A stretch of DNA of 64,000 nucleotides from Rosa chinensis (lineage: Eukaryota > Streptophyta > Magnoliopsida > Rosales > Rosaceae): NCBI RefSeq assembly GCF_002994745.2, contig NC_037094.1, positions 45,211,139 to 45,275,138 of the forward strand, written 5' to 3'. Both the position numbers and the translations under genes were made by a program. Positions 9,273 through 19,900 of the stretch are shown one piece after another; positions within the stretch are counted from its first letter, which is position 1, and each line of letters starts with the position of its first letter. The notes below the pieces were generated by a model. It saw nothing but the letters and a program-made list of their open reading frames with translations, was not told the DNA's origin and did no database searches.

Positions 9273-10621
9273 CTCAGAGCAAATAGCCAAGAAAAAACCT
9301 AATTTTTAAGTTTGTTTCTTTCTCCCGTCAAACAAAAAAAAAAACCCTACAAGAAAAAAACGTTTTCTTTGCCGCCGCTCTAAACCAAAAAAAAAAAAAA
9401 AAATTCCACACCGGCCTCACCCCGCCCATCATCTTCCTCATCGAGTTGATCCTTGCTTGAATCCATAACCAGCTACCCAATATCATCAACAACACCGGTG
9501 ACCCACCATTCCAGCCTCGGCCCAACCTCCAGACTCCCCAAGGAGCACCATCGCTGCAGCTCTCCATCTGCAATCCAGAAAGAAGAAGACGCGAAGGAAA
9601 AATACAAGAAAAGAAAATAGAGGGGGACCCGACCCAACGTAAAGAGCCAGCCCAAAGAAAAAAGGCCCAGCAAAAGAAAAGGCGGGCCTAGAAAAAGTGC
9701 TGCCCAGAATAAAAAAGAAAAAAAGAAAAGAAAAGAAAATAGAGGGGGACCCGGCCCAACGTAAAGAGCCAGCCCAAAGAAAAAAGGCCCTGCGGCCCAA
9801 AGAAAAAGAAAAAAATATAGAAACAGGCCCCCCGGGCCCAAAAAGGAAAGAAAAAAAAAACAGAAATAAAAGAAAAGACCCAGCCCACTGCTGTAAAAAA
9901 AAAGAGGAAGCGGCCCATATCTCAAATATAAAAACATCGCTACGCACGCCTGCATCAACACGTGCGTGCGATAAGATTGTTTTATTTTCTCCAAAACCAA
10001 GTATGTTATCTTTTATTTATTTAATTTCATACTATGGCATATTTAATTATTTCTAATTTGAATTTTTTTGAGCATGCTATATTATTGTTTATTATATATG
10101 TGATATATTTGTGGAATCTAAAACATGTGAATTTCATTTATGTTTACTATTTTTAAGCATGCCTTATATTTTATTATTTATGTTTTTATTATGAAATTTT
10201 GAGCATCTTTTTTTTTTATTTACGCTTATATAAAGTATGTCTAAGCATGCGTTGTATTATGCTATTGTCTACATTCTATTTTATGCATGATATATTCTTG
10301 CTATTATTATGTGTAGTATATAATTTGTTGTATATTTATGAAACTTGAGCATGCCATGTAGTTTATTTCTCATATATGCTATGTTTAAATGTGTTATGCT
10401 TATTTTTAGAATGCAACATATATAATCCGCTTTGTCATGATAATGAAAATTCATGAGCATTATACATACATACTTACCGTGATAATGCATTTTCACGTAG
10501 CATCGAAAAAATGTGACCATCACGAATCTTGGTCTTGAAATCTAATTCATATTTTTGGAAAATAATTAACGTGGATGTCTTTATGACTGCGTAATTTATT
10601 TCTTCTCTCTTGTTTATGTAG
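9273..10621 (+). other. Long leader of Copia-1 with repeats
   Basis: This is non-coding sequence between the 5' LTR and gag. It includes purine-rich tracts, a 61-bp direct duplication (about 9608-9669 and 9730-9790) and many GGCCCA/AGCCCA motifs (9649-9915). A T-rich half (10020-10400) carries recurring AGCATGC. Long open frames on the minus strand over the purine tract encode only low-complexity Phe/Gly/Leu runs and are not genes. Confidence 0.7.
9608..9790 (+). repeat. 121-bp-period tandem duplication in the Copia-1 leader
   Basis: The segment around ATAGAGGGGGACCC, GTAAAGAGCCAGCCC and AAAGAAAAAAGGCCC occurs twice, about 121 bases apart, with one clear substitution (CGACCC versus CGGCCC). 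Confidence 0.8.
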
Positions 10622-11819
10622 ATGGCTGATCCAACTCGACCTGAATTTGACATTTTGGACTTAGAAGGACTTGAGTACCACCGTTGGGTTTCCGATGTAG
10701 AAACTGCCTTTGTGGCAAAAGACTACACTGCCACCATCCAAACTCCCACTGACCCCAAAGACGATGGACGGTCTAATAAGGTGAAAACAAATGCCTTAAT
10801 GTTTCTGAGGCGACATATTGATCCTAGCTTACGCTGGGAATACCTTCAGTTGAAGACACCCAAAGAATTGTGGGATGCCCTTAAGGGACGTTTTGGGAAC
10901 ATTCATGACACCTTGCTCCCAGAACTGACCGTTCAGTGGAATGAAATCCGCTTGCTTGACTACAAAAAGGTCAATGACTTCAACAAGGACATGTTGCGCC
11001 TAAAGGCACGTCTAAATTTCTGTGGAAAGGAACTCACAGAAGATGATGTGATCCAGAAGACTCTTTCCACTTTTCCTACTTCAGCAATTATACTAGCGAA
11101 CCAGTATAGGCTGGAGTATGATAACAAAAGAATCACAACTTTCAATAAGCTGATCAACCTACTGCAAGTGGCTGAGAGGCATAATGAGGTTCTTTTGAGC
11201 AACAATGCCAGGCCCATTGGGACAAAGAAAATTCCTGAAGCTAATTATGACAAAGTCAAAGGTGGAAAGAACCCCAATGCAAAGGGGGTTGGACGTGCTG
11301 ATCCTTACCCACGTGGCAACAATGCACCACGTGGCAAGGGACGTGGGGGTCGTGGTATGGGCCGTGGAGGCCCTCCCAATGTATGGCGCAGAGATGGTGG
11401 TGCTGGCCTTAGTGGTCATGGAAACAAGGTGCAAAGGGCACCTAAGAACCCTTCAGTCAAACAGGGTAGAGTTGGTAATGAACCATGCTATAAGTGTGGA
11501 GTCATGGGGCATTGGTACAAGAACTGCCAAGCAAGCAACCTAGTTGCAGCCACTTACAAGAGGTATAAGGAGTCTAAAGAACAAGAGGCCACTACTAGAA
11601 TTATGCTCATAGACATCACGATAATTACATCAGTGAGAAATACACGCGATGTAAAACAATGTCATTAACATCGATTCCTCAAAAACCGATTTCTATGAAT
11701 ATAACTAACATCACTTTTTACTGTTGACCGATGTCTATATTTTGAATCAAAAATTTTCAAAAACGCAGAAAAAGACTAAGTTAAAAATTTCAATACGCGG
11801 GGAACAAAATTTTCGTTTC

Positions 11820-12420
11820 CACACACTTGGTCAGTTTTCCCACTCTCTCTAGCAGCCCATTTTCATCCTTACTCACTATCTCTAACAAAACTGGAGACCC
11901 ATCTCTTCGACTTTTCCTCAAAACCCTAGCCCACTCCTCCTTCCTCTTCCGCTCTCTTTTCACGGCCACCACCACCTCCTTCTCCTCCGCTCACTCCTGC
12001 TACTATCTCTCCAGCGGCATCGCCTCAGTTGGCAAGCTCGCTCTCTCTCTCTCTCTAAAACCCTCTTCGTCTCTCTCTGGGATTGACGAAGATGAAGTCT
12101 ATGCCACACAACAATTTCTCATGGACACAATGGAGCCTCCCCAGTCACCAAACCTAGCCCCGGCAAGCCTCCAAGGAGAAAAGCGCCTGCACCTTCAGAT
12201 CTAACTATACGGCCTTGGATTCGAAGCCTTCGCTGGCAGCTAAGTTGAAGAGTTTGTTGCTGCCACAGCTGCCGCCGTCAAATCCTCTCAAACAAAAGCT
12301 TGGGAAAGACTGGGTATTCACATTTTTTCAACCTTTCAAGAGAGACAACTCTCAGGCCAAGCGGTCTAGCATTTTCGAACTCTCGCGCAAGTAACTGATC
12401 GCATTTCGTCTCTCGAATCG
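11820..12420 (+). pseudogene. Captured, unidentified coding-like segment in CACTA
   Basis: GC-rich, Ser/Pro-biased sequence contrasts with the AT-rich element ends. One frame is open at 11827-12204, and a second (about 12145-12393) encodes a Lys/Pro/Leu-rich stretch ending SSIFELSRK before TAA. It resembles a plant first exon or 5' UTR with CT repeats (12037-12056). I do not recognise the source gene. Confidence 0.35.
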
Positions 12421-12698
12421 AATCGGTTTGATTTTGTTTCTAAAGATTGCTTGCATTTCTCCTATACGTTCATGTTGATTTGAAATTCCTGAATCTTGTC
12501 TGTTTCGAAAGATTGTTTATCCTAAATCTTGTCTGTTTCGAAAGACAAGATTCCTGATTTTGTTTCGAAAAATAGCTTATCCTGAATCTTGTCTGTTTAA
12601 AAGATTGCTTGCATTTCTCCTATACGTTCATGTTGATTTGAAATTCCAAGTATTTATTTGATTTTAATTAGTATGTTTGTGAGCAGAGTTTGCTTAAG

Positions 12699-13034
12699 CT
12701 GTTCTTTGTTGCAACGCGGTGCTTTCTCATTTTTGCTTGGCATACTTGATCATATTGCTTTGTCTGCTGGTATTCGGGATCATTGTTGGTGCTATTCACA
12801 TGCCTATCCTGGCGTTTAACATCATCTATGGTAAGTTTGACCCTATTAATATGTGTTGGTATAGTTAGATATTGGTGATTTTGAAAGTTTTCCTTTGAAT
12901 GCAGGTGTTCTTGTGGCTTTTGGAACTGGTATTACCGTTGGACTTATCTTGTCATGCTGCTATGTGGTGGGAGTTGTGCAGAGGGAGAACATGATTGCCA
13001 AGAATGTGGCTCTTGGCAACCGTCCTGCTCATTA
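12699..13034 (+). pseudogene. Captured two-exon fragment of a small hydrophobic protein
   Basis: A hydrophobic stretch ends at 12830 before GTAAGT. A second begins at 12905 after TTTGAATGCAG and reads VLVAFGTGITVGLILSCC, then VVGVVQRENMIAKNVALG, to TAA at 13032-13034. Joining at GT-AG keeps one frame open and gives two potential membrane segments. The first exon is open in more than one frame, so its translation is uncertain. The parent gene is not recognised. A retained intron indicates capture from DNA rather than from mRNA. Confidence 0.4.
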
Positions 13035-13114
13035 ATTAGGTAAAAGCTTGTAAATACTAAATAGTAACAAGATGTAGCATGCAGTAGAACTTTGTTATGG
13101 GATCTGGATGATGT

Positions 13115-13528
13115 TTGGCTCATCATTGTTTTGTTGAGGGCACTCACTTCATAGTCGCAAACCATAACCTGATGGTGGTTGCAGCAGACGCAGCCTACAC
13201 CGCGCCAATCTCAACACCCTACATCACAATATCTCCTGGACAAACCATTGATGCCCTGTCGTTCACAGACCAACAACCTGGTCGTTATTACATGGCTGTT
13301 AGGGCATACCAAGGTAACCTAGTGATTGGTTTTGACAACACCACAACCACATCAATAGTTGAATACAAAGATGGCAATGGAAATGGTAAAACTACTCCAT
13401 TATCAATAATTGAATACAAAGATGGCAGTGGAAATGGTAAAACTGCTCCAGTATTGAGTATTGAGTGGGTTTTGTATACATGTGAGTTTATTAGGAACCC
13501 AAGTTATCATTCTGTCTCTGTTTCTTGA
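13115..13528 (+). pseudogene. Captured laccase fragment with internal duplication
   Basis: Residues from about 13136 match the second cupredoxin domain region of plant laccases: [20 protein letters not shown], then [28 protein letters not shown], and [16 protein letters not shown]. Laccases are secreted multicopper oxidases that polymerise monolignols. Only one exon's worth is present and no copper-ligand cluster is complete. The stretch [14 protein letters not shown] is followed by a near-copy [14 protein letters not shown], a roughly 48-bp duplication not expected in laccases. It is therefore a non-functional fragment carried by the CACTA element. Confidence 0.8.
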
Positions 13529-15219
13529 ATGTCTAGGGTCCATGCATTTCGAGTCCTGGTGATTTTACAAGCCAGGGTTGTTAAAGTTTACCACAGTTTA
13601 CTAGCATTAATAGTTTAACTAGTCTCAGAGTACTGTCAGATGCCATATTGTAGATTAACATAGATATCTGATTTCACAGGTTGCCTGTGAAGGTCTTATT
13701 AATGCTCTTATTCACCCTCCAATGTTATTACCGTGTGCGACAAATGCTGCAGAAGAGGATGATGGTACGCAAAAAAAGGGAACACAAAGGAAATAGTGGT
13801 GAAATCCAAAACACTAGATCTTTGAAAAGCGTAAGGCTGATCATGACACCACTGATAGGCATCATGTTGAGTAACTGCGATGTATCTTTCCGCATGTCTT
13901 GCTTGAACACATGGTGTTATCTATTACCTAGACTTGATACCTCTCTGAATGATTCTTCAATGATTAACCAGGTAGTGGACCCTATGTTTGAAGCAGCTTT
14001 TCAACTTAATCCTAATGGTAAGAGCTTCTGGGCTACGGATCTGTGTGTCAATTTGCTTGATGATTTTATATCAGCAAAATGTAAACCTCTAAACTATGAC
14101 TATCTTGTGGATTTTCTTATTGTATGTAGTAGATTAGCACTATTAGTTTTGTACCACGATTCTTTAATAACTGTATGTAGTGCTTCTATTTTTTAGTGCA
14201 GATACATTGTATCAATTATCTAAATTTTTGTTTATTGGCTTGTTTGTTTAGGTTCTGATTTTGGCAAGGACAAATCATTGAAGTTCCTGCAGCTCTAGAT
14301 CTATCGAAGGTTGATAGAACATATCTAATGAGAAAATTAGTATAGTAGTTACATGTCTAATGACTGCTGGATATATGTTGGTTGATCTTTTACCAGTTTT
14401 TCTTCATTCATTTTCTCGAGCTCTTACTTTACCTGTAGAACTCAATCCATTTGCAAATATGGAATAAGCATTTTTTTTAATTCCATTTCTTCAGGCCTGG
14501 AGGAGTACTAGATATTTGTGTGTACATGTTTGAACTCTACAGGTTAGGCTATTAGTTTCAGACTTTCAGTTATGTTAGTTTGCTTGTTTTGATTTCTCAT
14601 ACTTTACCGACCAATTTTCTGTCCGTAAAGTTTGGCCACTTTTTCTGTGTTTGTAGTGTCTATAAACTGTGTTTCTTAAAATGATTTCTCTAGAGCTGCC
14701 TAGGTTGTAAGTGGAAGATAAACTAGGGAAAGAAGAGCCAGGCAGCCTACCGACTCATCCTGTATAGATTACTTGTGGTTTACCACTTTACTAGGCATGT
14801 GCATATCAATGTAATCATGATTTCTTACCAGGTACTTCCAGTAATTAATCTAAAGTTCTTGATCACCTTTATATTGTAAAAAGTGTTATCATAAGCATAA
14901 GCATCCAAAGATTTGCTTTGAAGGACAGAGATGCCAAGATTAAGTATTGCTTGGGAACTTAGTGTTCCATGATTAGTCTTTCTGATTGATATATATGCGC
15001 AGATGATGTGACGTTGAATCTAATTTGCAGGCCAAAATTCTCATGGAAAAACTTCAGGAGCATACAAATGGTGAGTGATGTATTATATTTCCTTTTCAAT
15101 GAAGATTTGAACCTCTGATCCCACTGTTATTTAGAACAATTTTTGTACCAGTTCTTTAGCACAACCTTTAAGTAGCACACTAGCACACTATGTTACTTCT
15201 TTTCAAATGCAAGTCTTGA
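13529..15219. other. CACTA interior, mixed captured and intronic-looking sequence
   Basis: An open frame at 13681-14196 (171 codons) overlaps a shorter stretch in another frame (about 13680-13790, reading ACEGLINALIHPPMLLPC). Neither is recognised with confidence. The rest is T-rich with intron-like GT...AG signals. A peptide-coding-like scrap AKILMEKLQEHTNG at about 15030-15070 precedes a possible donor. No function is assigned. Confidence 0.35.
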
Positions 15220-15367
15220 TGCTAGGATAGGAATGTCTTGTAAGCTCAATGGCAGGCCAATGCTAGGATAGGAATGTCTTGTAAGCTCAATGCTAGGATA
15301 GGTAATAATTGGCCTGCCAACAGATTGTGTTATGGATGCTAGGATAGGAATGTCTTGTAAGCTCAAT
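15220..15367. repeat. 31-bp repeat cluster with an inverted GGCAGGCCAAT pair
   Basis: The unit TGCTAGGATAGGAATGTCTT + GTAAGCTCAAT occurs at 15220-15250, 15261-15291 and 15337-15367, plus a truncated copy at 15291-15301. Between copies, GGCAGGCCAA (15251) and its complement TTGGCCTGCC (15309-15318) could pair as a stem. Confidence 0.85.
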
Positions 15368-15719
15368 GTCTTTTTGTCTTTCCCTTTTCCTTTCCTTTCT
15401 TTCCTTCTGTTTTTCTTGTTATAGCTAATTGTTCATTTCATTTTATTTGCAGGTGAAAACAGAAGAACAAATGGAATATAAGTACGGCGAGGCTTGCTTT
15501 CGTTTCTGTTTCTAGTATTATGTACTATTTAGACTTAAATTTTTGTTTTATTTCGACATGTTATGCATAGAAATACTTGGGATGTTGTTATGTACTTTGA
15601 GCATCAACATTAATCAAAATTTATTTACTTACGATATGTATTCTCATTAGCAATAGTTACAAATCAGTTTATATATAACTATAAAAATGAAGTCATATAA
15701 GAACTAATACATCAGTTCA

Positions 15720-16473
15720 AAAAGAAAAAATTGATGTCCCATTAGCTAGTGGATAACAAAATATTAAGTAAGAAATGATGTAACACAACCCAATGAACAT
15801 CGACTTATTAAGTAAGAAATGATGTAAAAAACCCAATGGACATTGAGTTATTAAGTAAGAAACGATGTAAAACAACGCAATGGATATCGACATTGTGTAA
15901 GAAACGATGTAAAACAAATCAATGGACATCGATTTATTAAATTAAAAACGATGTCTAGTATAAGTATGAACATCGGTGCCAACCTCAAAAACTGATGTTT
16001 AATAGAAAAATGGACATCACTTCATAAAAGGAAACGATGTTTAATAGAATAATGAACATCGATCACGTAATACAAAAGAATGTAGATTCAATCGTAAATA
16101 GTGTGATATATGGCAAGTACCCATAACGCTTATAAACAGCAGGCAAACTTCAAAAACACCGATGTGTAAGAGAATATAACACATCGTTTCTAGAATGAGT
16201 AACGATGTTAAAATGAATACTAGTGCTATTGGACCTATATTTCATTAAGCATTAAATGCATAAATATGAAGATTTAACAATATCTAAAAACACCAATTTA
16301 TGATCATAATAGCAGTTTAACATCGATTCTGGAACATAATCCGATGTTTATTATTATATGGGACATCGGTTTTTAACCGATGTCTATTTTTTTGCGATCT
16401 TTTACATCAGCCACTAACACATGTGTACAAATTTTTTTTTACATCGGTTTCTGGCCGATGTATATGAGGAAAA
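15720..16473. repeat. Subterminal repeat array of the CACTA element
   Basis: Around twenty short motifs of the type ACATCG(G/A)TTT and the complement CGATGT occur here. Several sit in ~33-60-bp spaced units (GATGTAAAACAACCCAATGG type) at 15779-15945. Strong palindromic pairs such as ACATCGGTTTCTGGCCGATG lie close to the terminus. A shorter counterpart lies at 11605-11740 on the other end. Such arrays bind TNPA-type proteins in En/Spm. Confidence 0.8.
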
Positions 16474-16602
16474 TTCTAGTAGTGGGCTCACTATATGGAA
16501 GAAAGAGGCCATGACCCAGACGTCAACCTCACAATTGCAGACTTCAATGGCAACAAGGAACTTGCTCAGTCAATGAATGGGATTGAATGCTTCAGATTTT
16601 GA

Positions 16603-16930
16603 CTAATCTGCTTTATTTATTTTATTTTCCAAAAACAGTTGTGAACGCATAATGCCTCATTTTTAATTAGACTATTACGTAGTCTTAAAGTTTATTTCAA
16701 TAATAGTTTGATGAATTAGATTTCTGAATAAGACTTTGATTTGATTATTGTTGGCTTATTAATAAATTTCGGATTTTATTCTAAAGCATTGAATTTATTC
16801 GATTTTTATGTACTACACATATTCACATGGTTCAAAAAAGCACTATAAAGATGTAAAGCAATACATCTAGAGAAAATTATTAGAATGAAAAAAATTATCA
16901 TTCTACTAAAATAGACATGCTCTAAAGAAT
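16603..16930 (+). other. AT-rich spacer between Copia-1 gag and pol
   Basis: Non-coding sequence follows the gag stop and precedes the protease frame. A good-looking acceptor (TTTATTTGTAG, ending at 16976) lies just inside the protease frame. No matching donor is obvious at the end of gag. Confidence 0.6.
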
Positions 16931-19900
16931 ATGAGTTATATTTTCAAAATTAATAATACCTCCCATTTATTTGTAGGAATGAATCGAGGAGAACTTGAGT
17001 GCTTAGTTGATAGTGGGACTACCCACACCATATTAAGGAATAGGCAATTATTTATTGAATTAATAGCCTATAATTCCTCTGTGACTACGGTGATTGGATC
17101 ATCACAAGTAATAAAAGGGCGAGGAACTACCAAATTTTTGCTGCCTAATGGCACAACATTTAAAGTCATAGACGCTCTATATGCACCAAGAGCTAATCGA
17201 ACCTTGTTAAGTTTCAAAGATATTCGTGCCAACGGTTATCATGTAGAAACACACTGTGAGAATGGAACTGAATACCTTTATATTACCTCTAATGAATGTG
17301 GAAGGAAACACATTTTAGAGAAACTTATGAGGCAATCTAGTGGACTGTACCTCACTACGATTCGGATCATTGAATCATATGCTGTCACCAACAATGAAAT
17401 GTAGGACACTGACTCATACAGGCTTTGGCATGACCGCCTAGGGCACCCCAGTCATGACACGATGATCCGTATTTTAAAGAACTCACACGGACATCCCTTC
17501 TTTCGAGTAAAAGATAAAATGGGAGAAAAATCCGCCACACTGAAAAGTGTCGGTCATAGTATTGCTCAAATGCAGCCATTACCTTCTGAAGTACCAGAAG
17601 CACTACCTCCCTCCCATTATGCCTCATTGACTATTTCAAAGGCACATCACTCGTTTTGCAAAGCCTGCTCTTTAGCAAAAACAGGATCGAGACCTTCCTA
17701 TGCTAAAGATACAAAACAAAACATTCCATTCTTACAAAGGATACAAGGAGATATCTGTGGACCTATTCATCCAGAATGCGGACCATTCAAGTACTTTATG
17801 GTTCTGGTGGATGCCTTGACACGCTGGTCACATGTCGTTTTATTGTCCACAAGAAATGCTGCATTTGCAAAACTCCTAGCACAGATTATACGCTTAAGGG
17901 CTCACCACCATGATCACCCTATCAAGTCTATAAGGCTTGATAACGCTGGAGAGTTTACATCCAAAACATTTGATGATTATTGCATATCTATTGGGATCGA
18001 TGTAGAGCATCCTGTACCCCATGTGCATACACAAAATGGTCTCGCAGAAGCCACCATCAAAAGGCTACAGATGGTGGCTAGGGCATTGGTTATGCGCACC
18101 AACCTGCCTATATCTGCATGGGGTTATGCAATATTGCACGCAGCTTTACTCATTCTTTTCAGACCCACTGCTAGCCAACCATTTTCTGCGTACCAGTTGG
18201 TAACTGGATATGAGCCTGACATTTCACACTTACGCATATTTGGTTGCGCAGTATATGTGCCTATTGCGCCTCCATAGCGCACTAAAATGGGTCCACAGAG
18301 ATGATTAAGTATTTATGTTGGATACGAGTCTCCAACGATTATCAGCTATTTGGAACCCTTGACAGGCGATCTCTTTACCGCTAGATTTGCTGATTGTCAC
18401 TTTGATGAGACAGTGTTCCCGTCGTTAGGGGAGATAGGAAAAAGGATTTTCCAAGGGAACGATAGGAATTGTCGTGGTTTGTTCCCACTCTGTCTCATTT
18501 TGATCCCCGCACTTCACAATGTGAAAGTGAAGTGAAAAGAATAATCGATCTTCAGAACGTAGCAGATTCGATGCCTGATGCGTTTACTGATATCGCAAAA
18601 GTGATTAGATCACATATACCAGCTGCAAATGTGCCTGCAAGGTTAGAAGTCCCCAAAAAGGAGCACGGTGCCGCAGATAGAGGCACTGCAACCACAATTA
18701 GTGGAGGTGTGGTTGAGGCCATGGCTCCTCAAAGGAAGAGGGGGAGGCCACTTGGTTCGATTGACACTCACCCAAGGAAGAAGAGGGCGAGTAAGGCATA
18801 AACCGATCCATTAATCATCAATGTAGAGAATCTCTCTCATGAGATTGTCTCTGATTATAGTTATGTCCATGAATCAATACTGGAGGACGCTCCGATGTTG
18901 AAATGATTCAAGAGAACAAAGAAATCTCAATGGATTATGAGAGTGCGTATGAGTTGATAGAAAGATCTTCCATACACATTGATGATGTATTTGCATACAC
19001 TGTTGCTCAAGAAATCATATAGCACGATGATATCGAACCACGCTCTGTTGCCGAATGTCAACAAAGAGCAGATTGGCCTAAATGGAAAGAAGCAATCCAG
19101 GCAGAATTAGATTCTCTGACAAAGAGACAGGTATTTGGTCCGGTAGTGCTGACCCCACCAAGTGTAAAGCCTGTAGGACATAAATGGGTCTTTGTCAGAA
19201 AGCGTAATGAGAAGAATGAAGTCCTAAGGTACAAGGCTCGACTTGTGGCCCAAGGTTTCTCACAACGCCCTGGAATTGACTACGAAGAGACATACTCTCC
19301 CGTAATGGATGTTATAACGTTCCGCTACTTAGTTATTCTAGTAGTTTCCGAAGGACTAGAAATGCAGCTCATGGATGTGGTGACTGCATATCTCTATGGG
19401 GATCTAGATTCAGAGATATATATGAAAGTGCCTGATGGCCTTACATTACCCAAGTCAAGTGACTCTAAACCACGGAGTGCTTTTACAATTAGGTTGAAAC
19501 GCACACTATATGGATTGAAACAATCCGGGCGGATGTGGTATATCAGTCTAAGTGACTACTTGATTGGGAAGGGATATAAGAACGATGAATTATGCCCCTA
19601 CGTATTCATAAAGAAAACAAGTTCCGGATTTGCAATTGTAGCAGTATATGTCGATGATATGAACATAATAGGTACTCTTGATGAAATAAGAGAAACCGCG
19701 AGTTACTTGAAATCTGAATTTGAGATGAAGGATCTTGGGAAAACTCGATTCTGTCTAGGCCTTGAACTAGAACACCGAGTTTGTGGAATACTAATCCACC
19801 AGTCTGCGTATGTCCAAAAGATGCTCAGGAGATTTAACATGGACAAAGCGCATCCTGCTAGCACTCCCATGATCGGTCGAAGTTTGGATGCAAGGAAAGA

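Larger units (their letters stand above)
11590..16484. mobile_element. Non-autonomous CACTA (En/Spm) element with captured gene fragments
   Basis: The termini are CACTACTAGAA (11590-11600) and TTCTAGTAGTG (16474-16484), a perfect inverted pair. The 3-bp target duplication GGC flanks them (11587-11589 and 16485-16487). Subterminal regions carry many short direct and inverted ACATCG/CGATGT motifs, as in En/Spm elements. No TNPD/TNP2-type transposase was seen. The interior holds a laccase fragment, a two-exon-like membrane-protein fragment and other open stretches with intron-like signals, so it appears to be a transduplicate-type element. It inserted into an otherwise intact Copia-1 gag. Confidence 0.93.
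10622..16602 (+). pseudogene. Copia-1 gag, interrupted by a CACTA element
   Basis: The gag frame runs from ATG 10622 to 11589, is interrupted by the CACTA element, and resumes at 16488 after one copy of the GGC target duplication. It ends at TGA 16600-16602. The empty site would give a frame of about 360 codons without other damage. Domains: a UBN2/Retrotran_gag region (residues ~20-190, including LRLKARLNFCGKELT), an Arg/Gly-rich linker (~230-275), and a CCHC zinc knuckle CYKCGVMGHWYKNC (~293-306). Gag forms the virus-like particle that packages element RNA. As it stands the reading frame runs into CACTA sequence and stops at 11668. Confidence 0.9.

Noticed and set aside
9473..10000. Long minus-strand open frames rich in Phe, Leu and Gly
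   Set aside because: They are complements of the purine-rich Copia-1 leader. Low complexity, multiple overlapping frames and no domain.
15220..15367. CRISPR-like repeat-spacer appearance
   Set aside because: Spacers are unequal or absent, one copy abuts the next, and the host is a plant nuclear genome.
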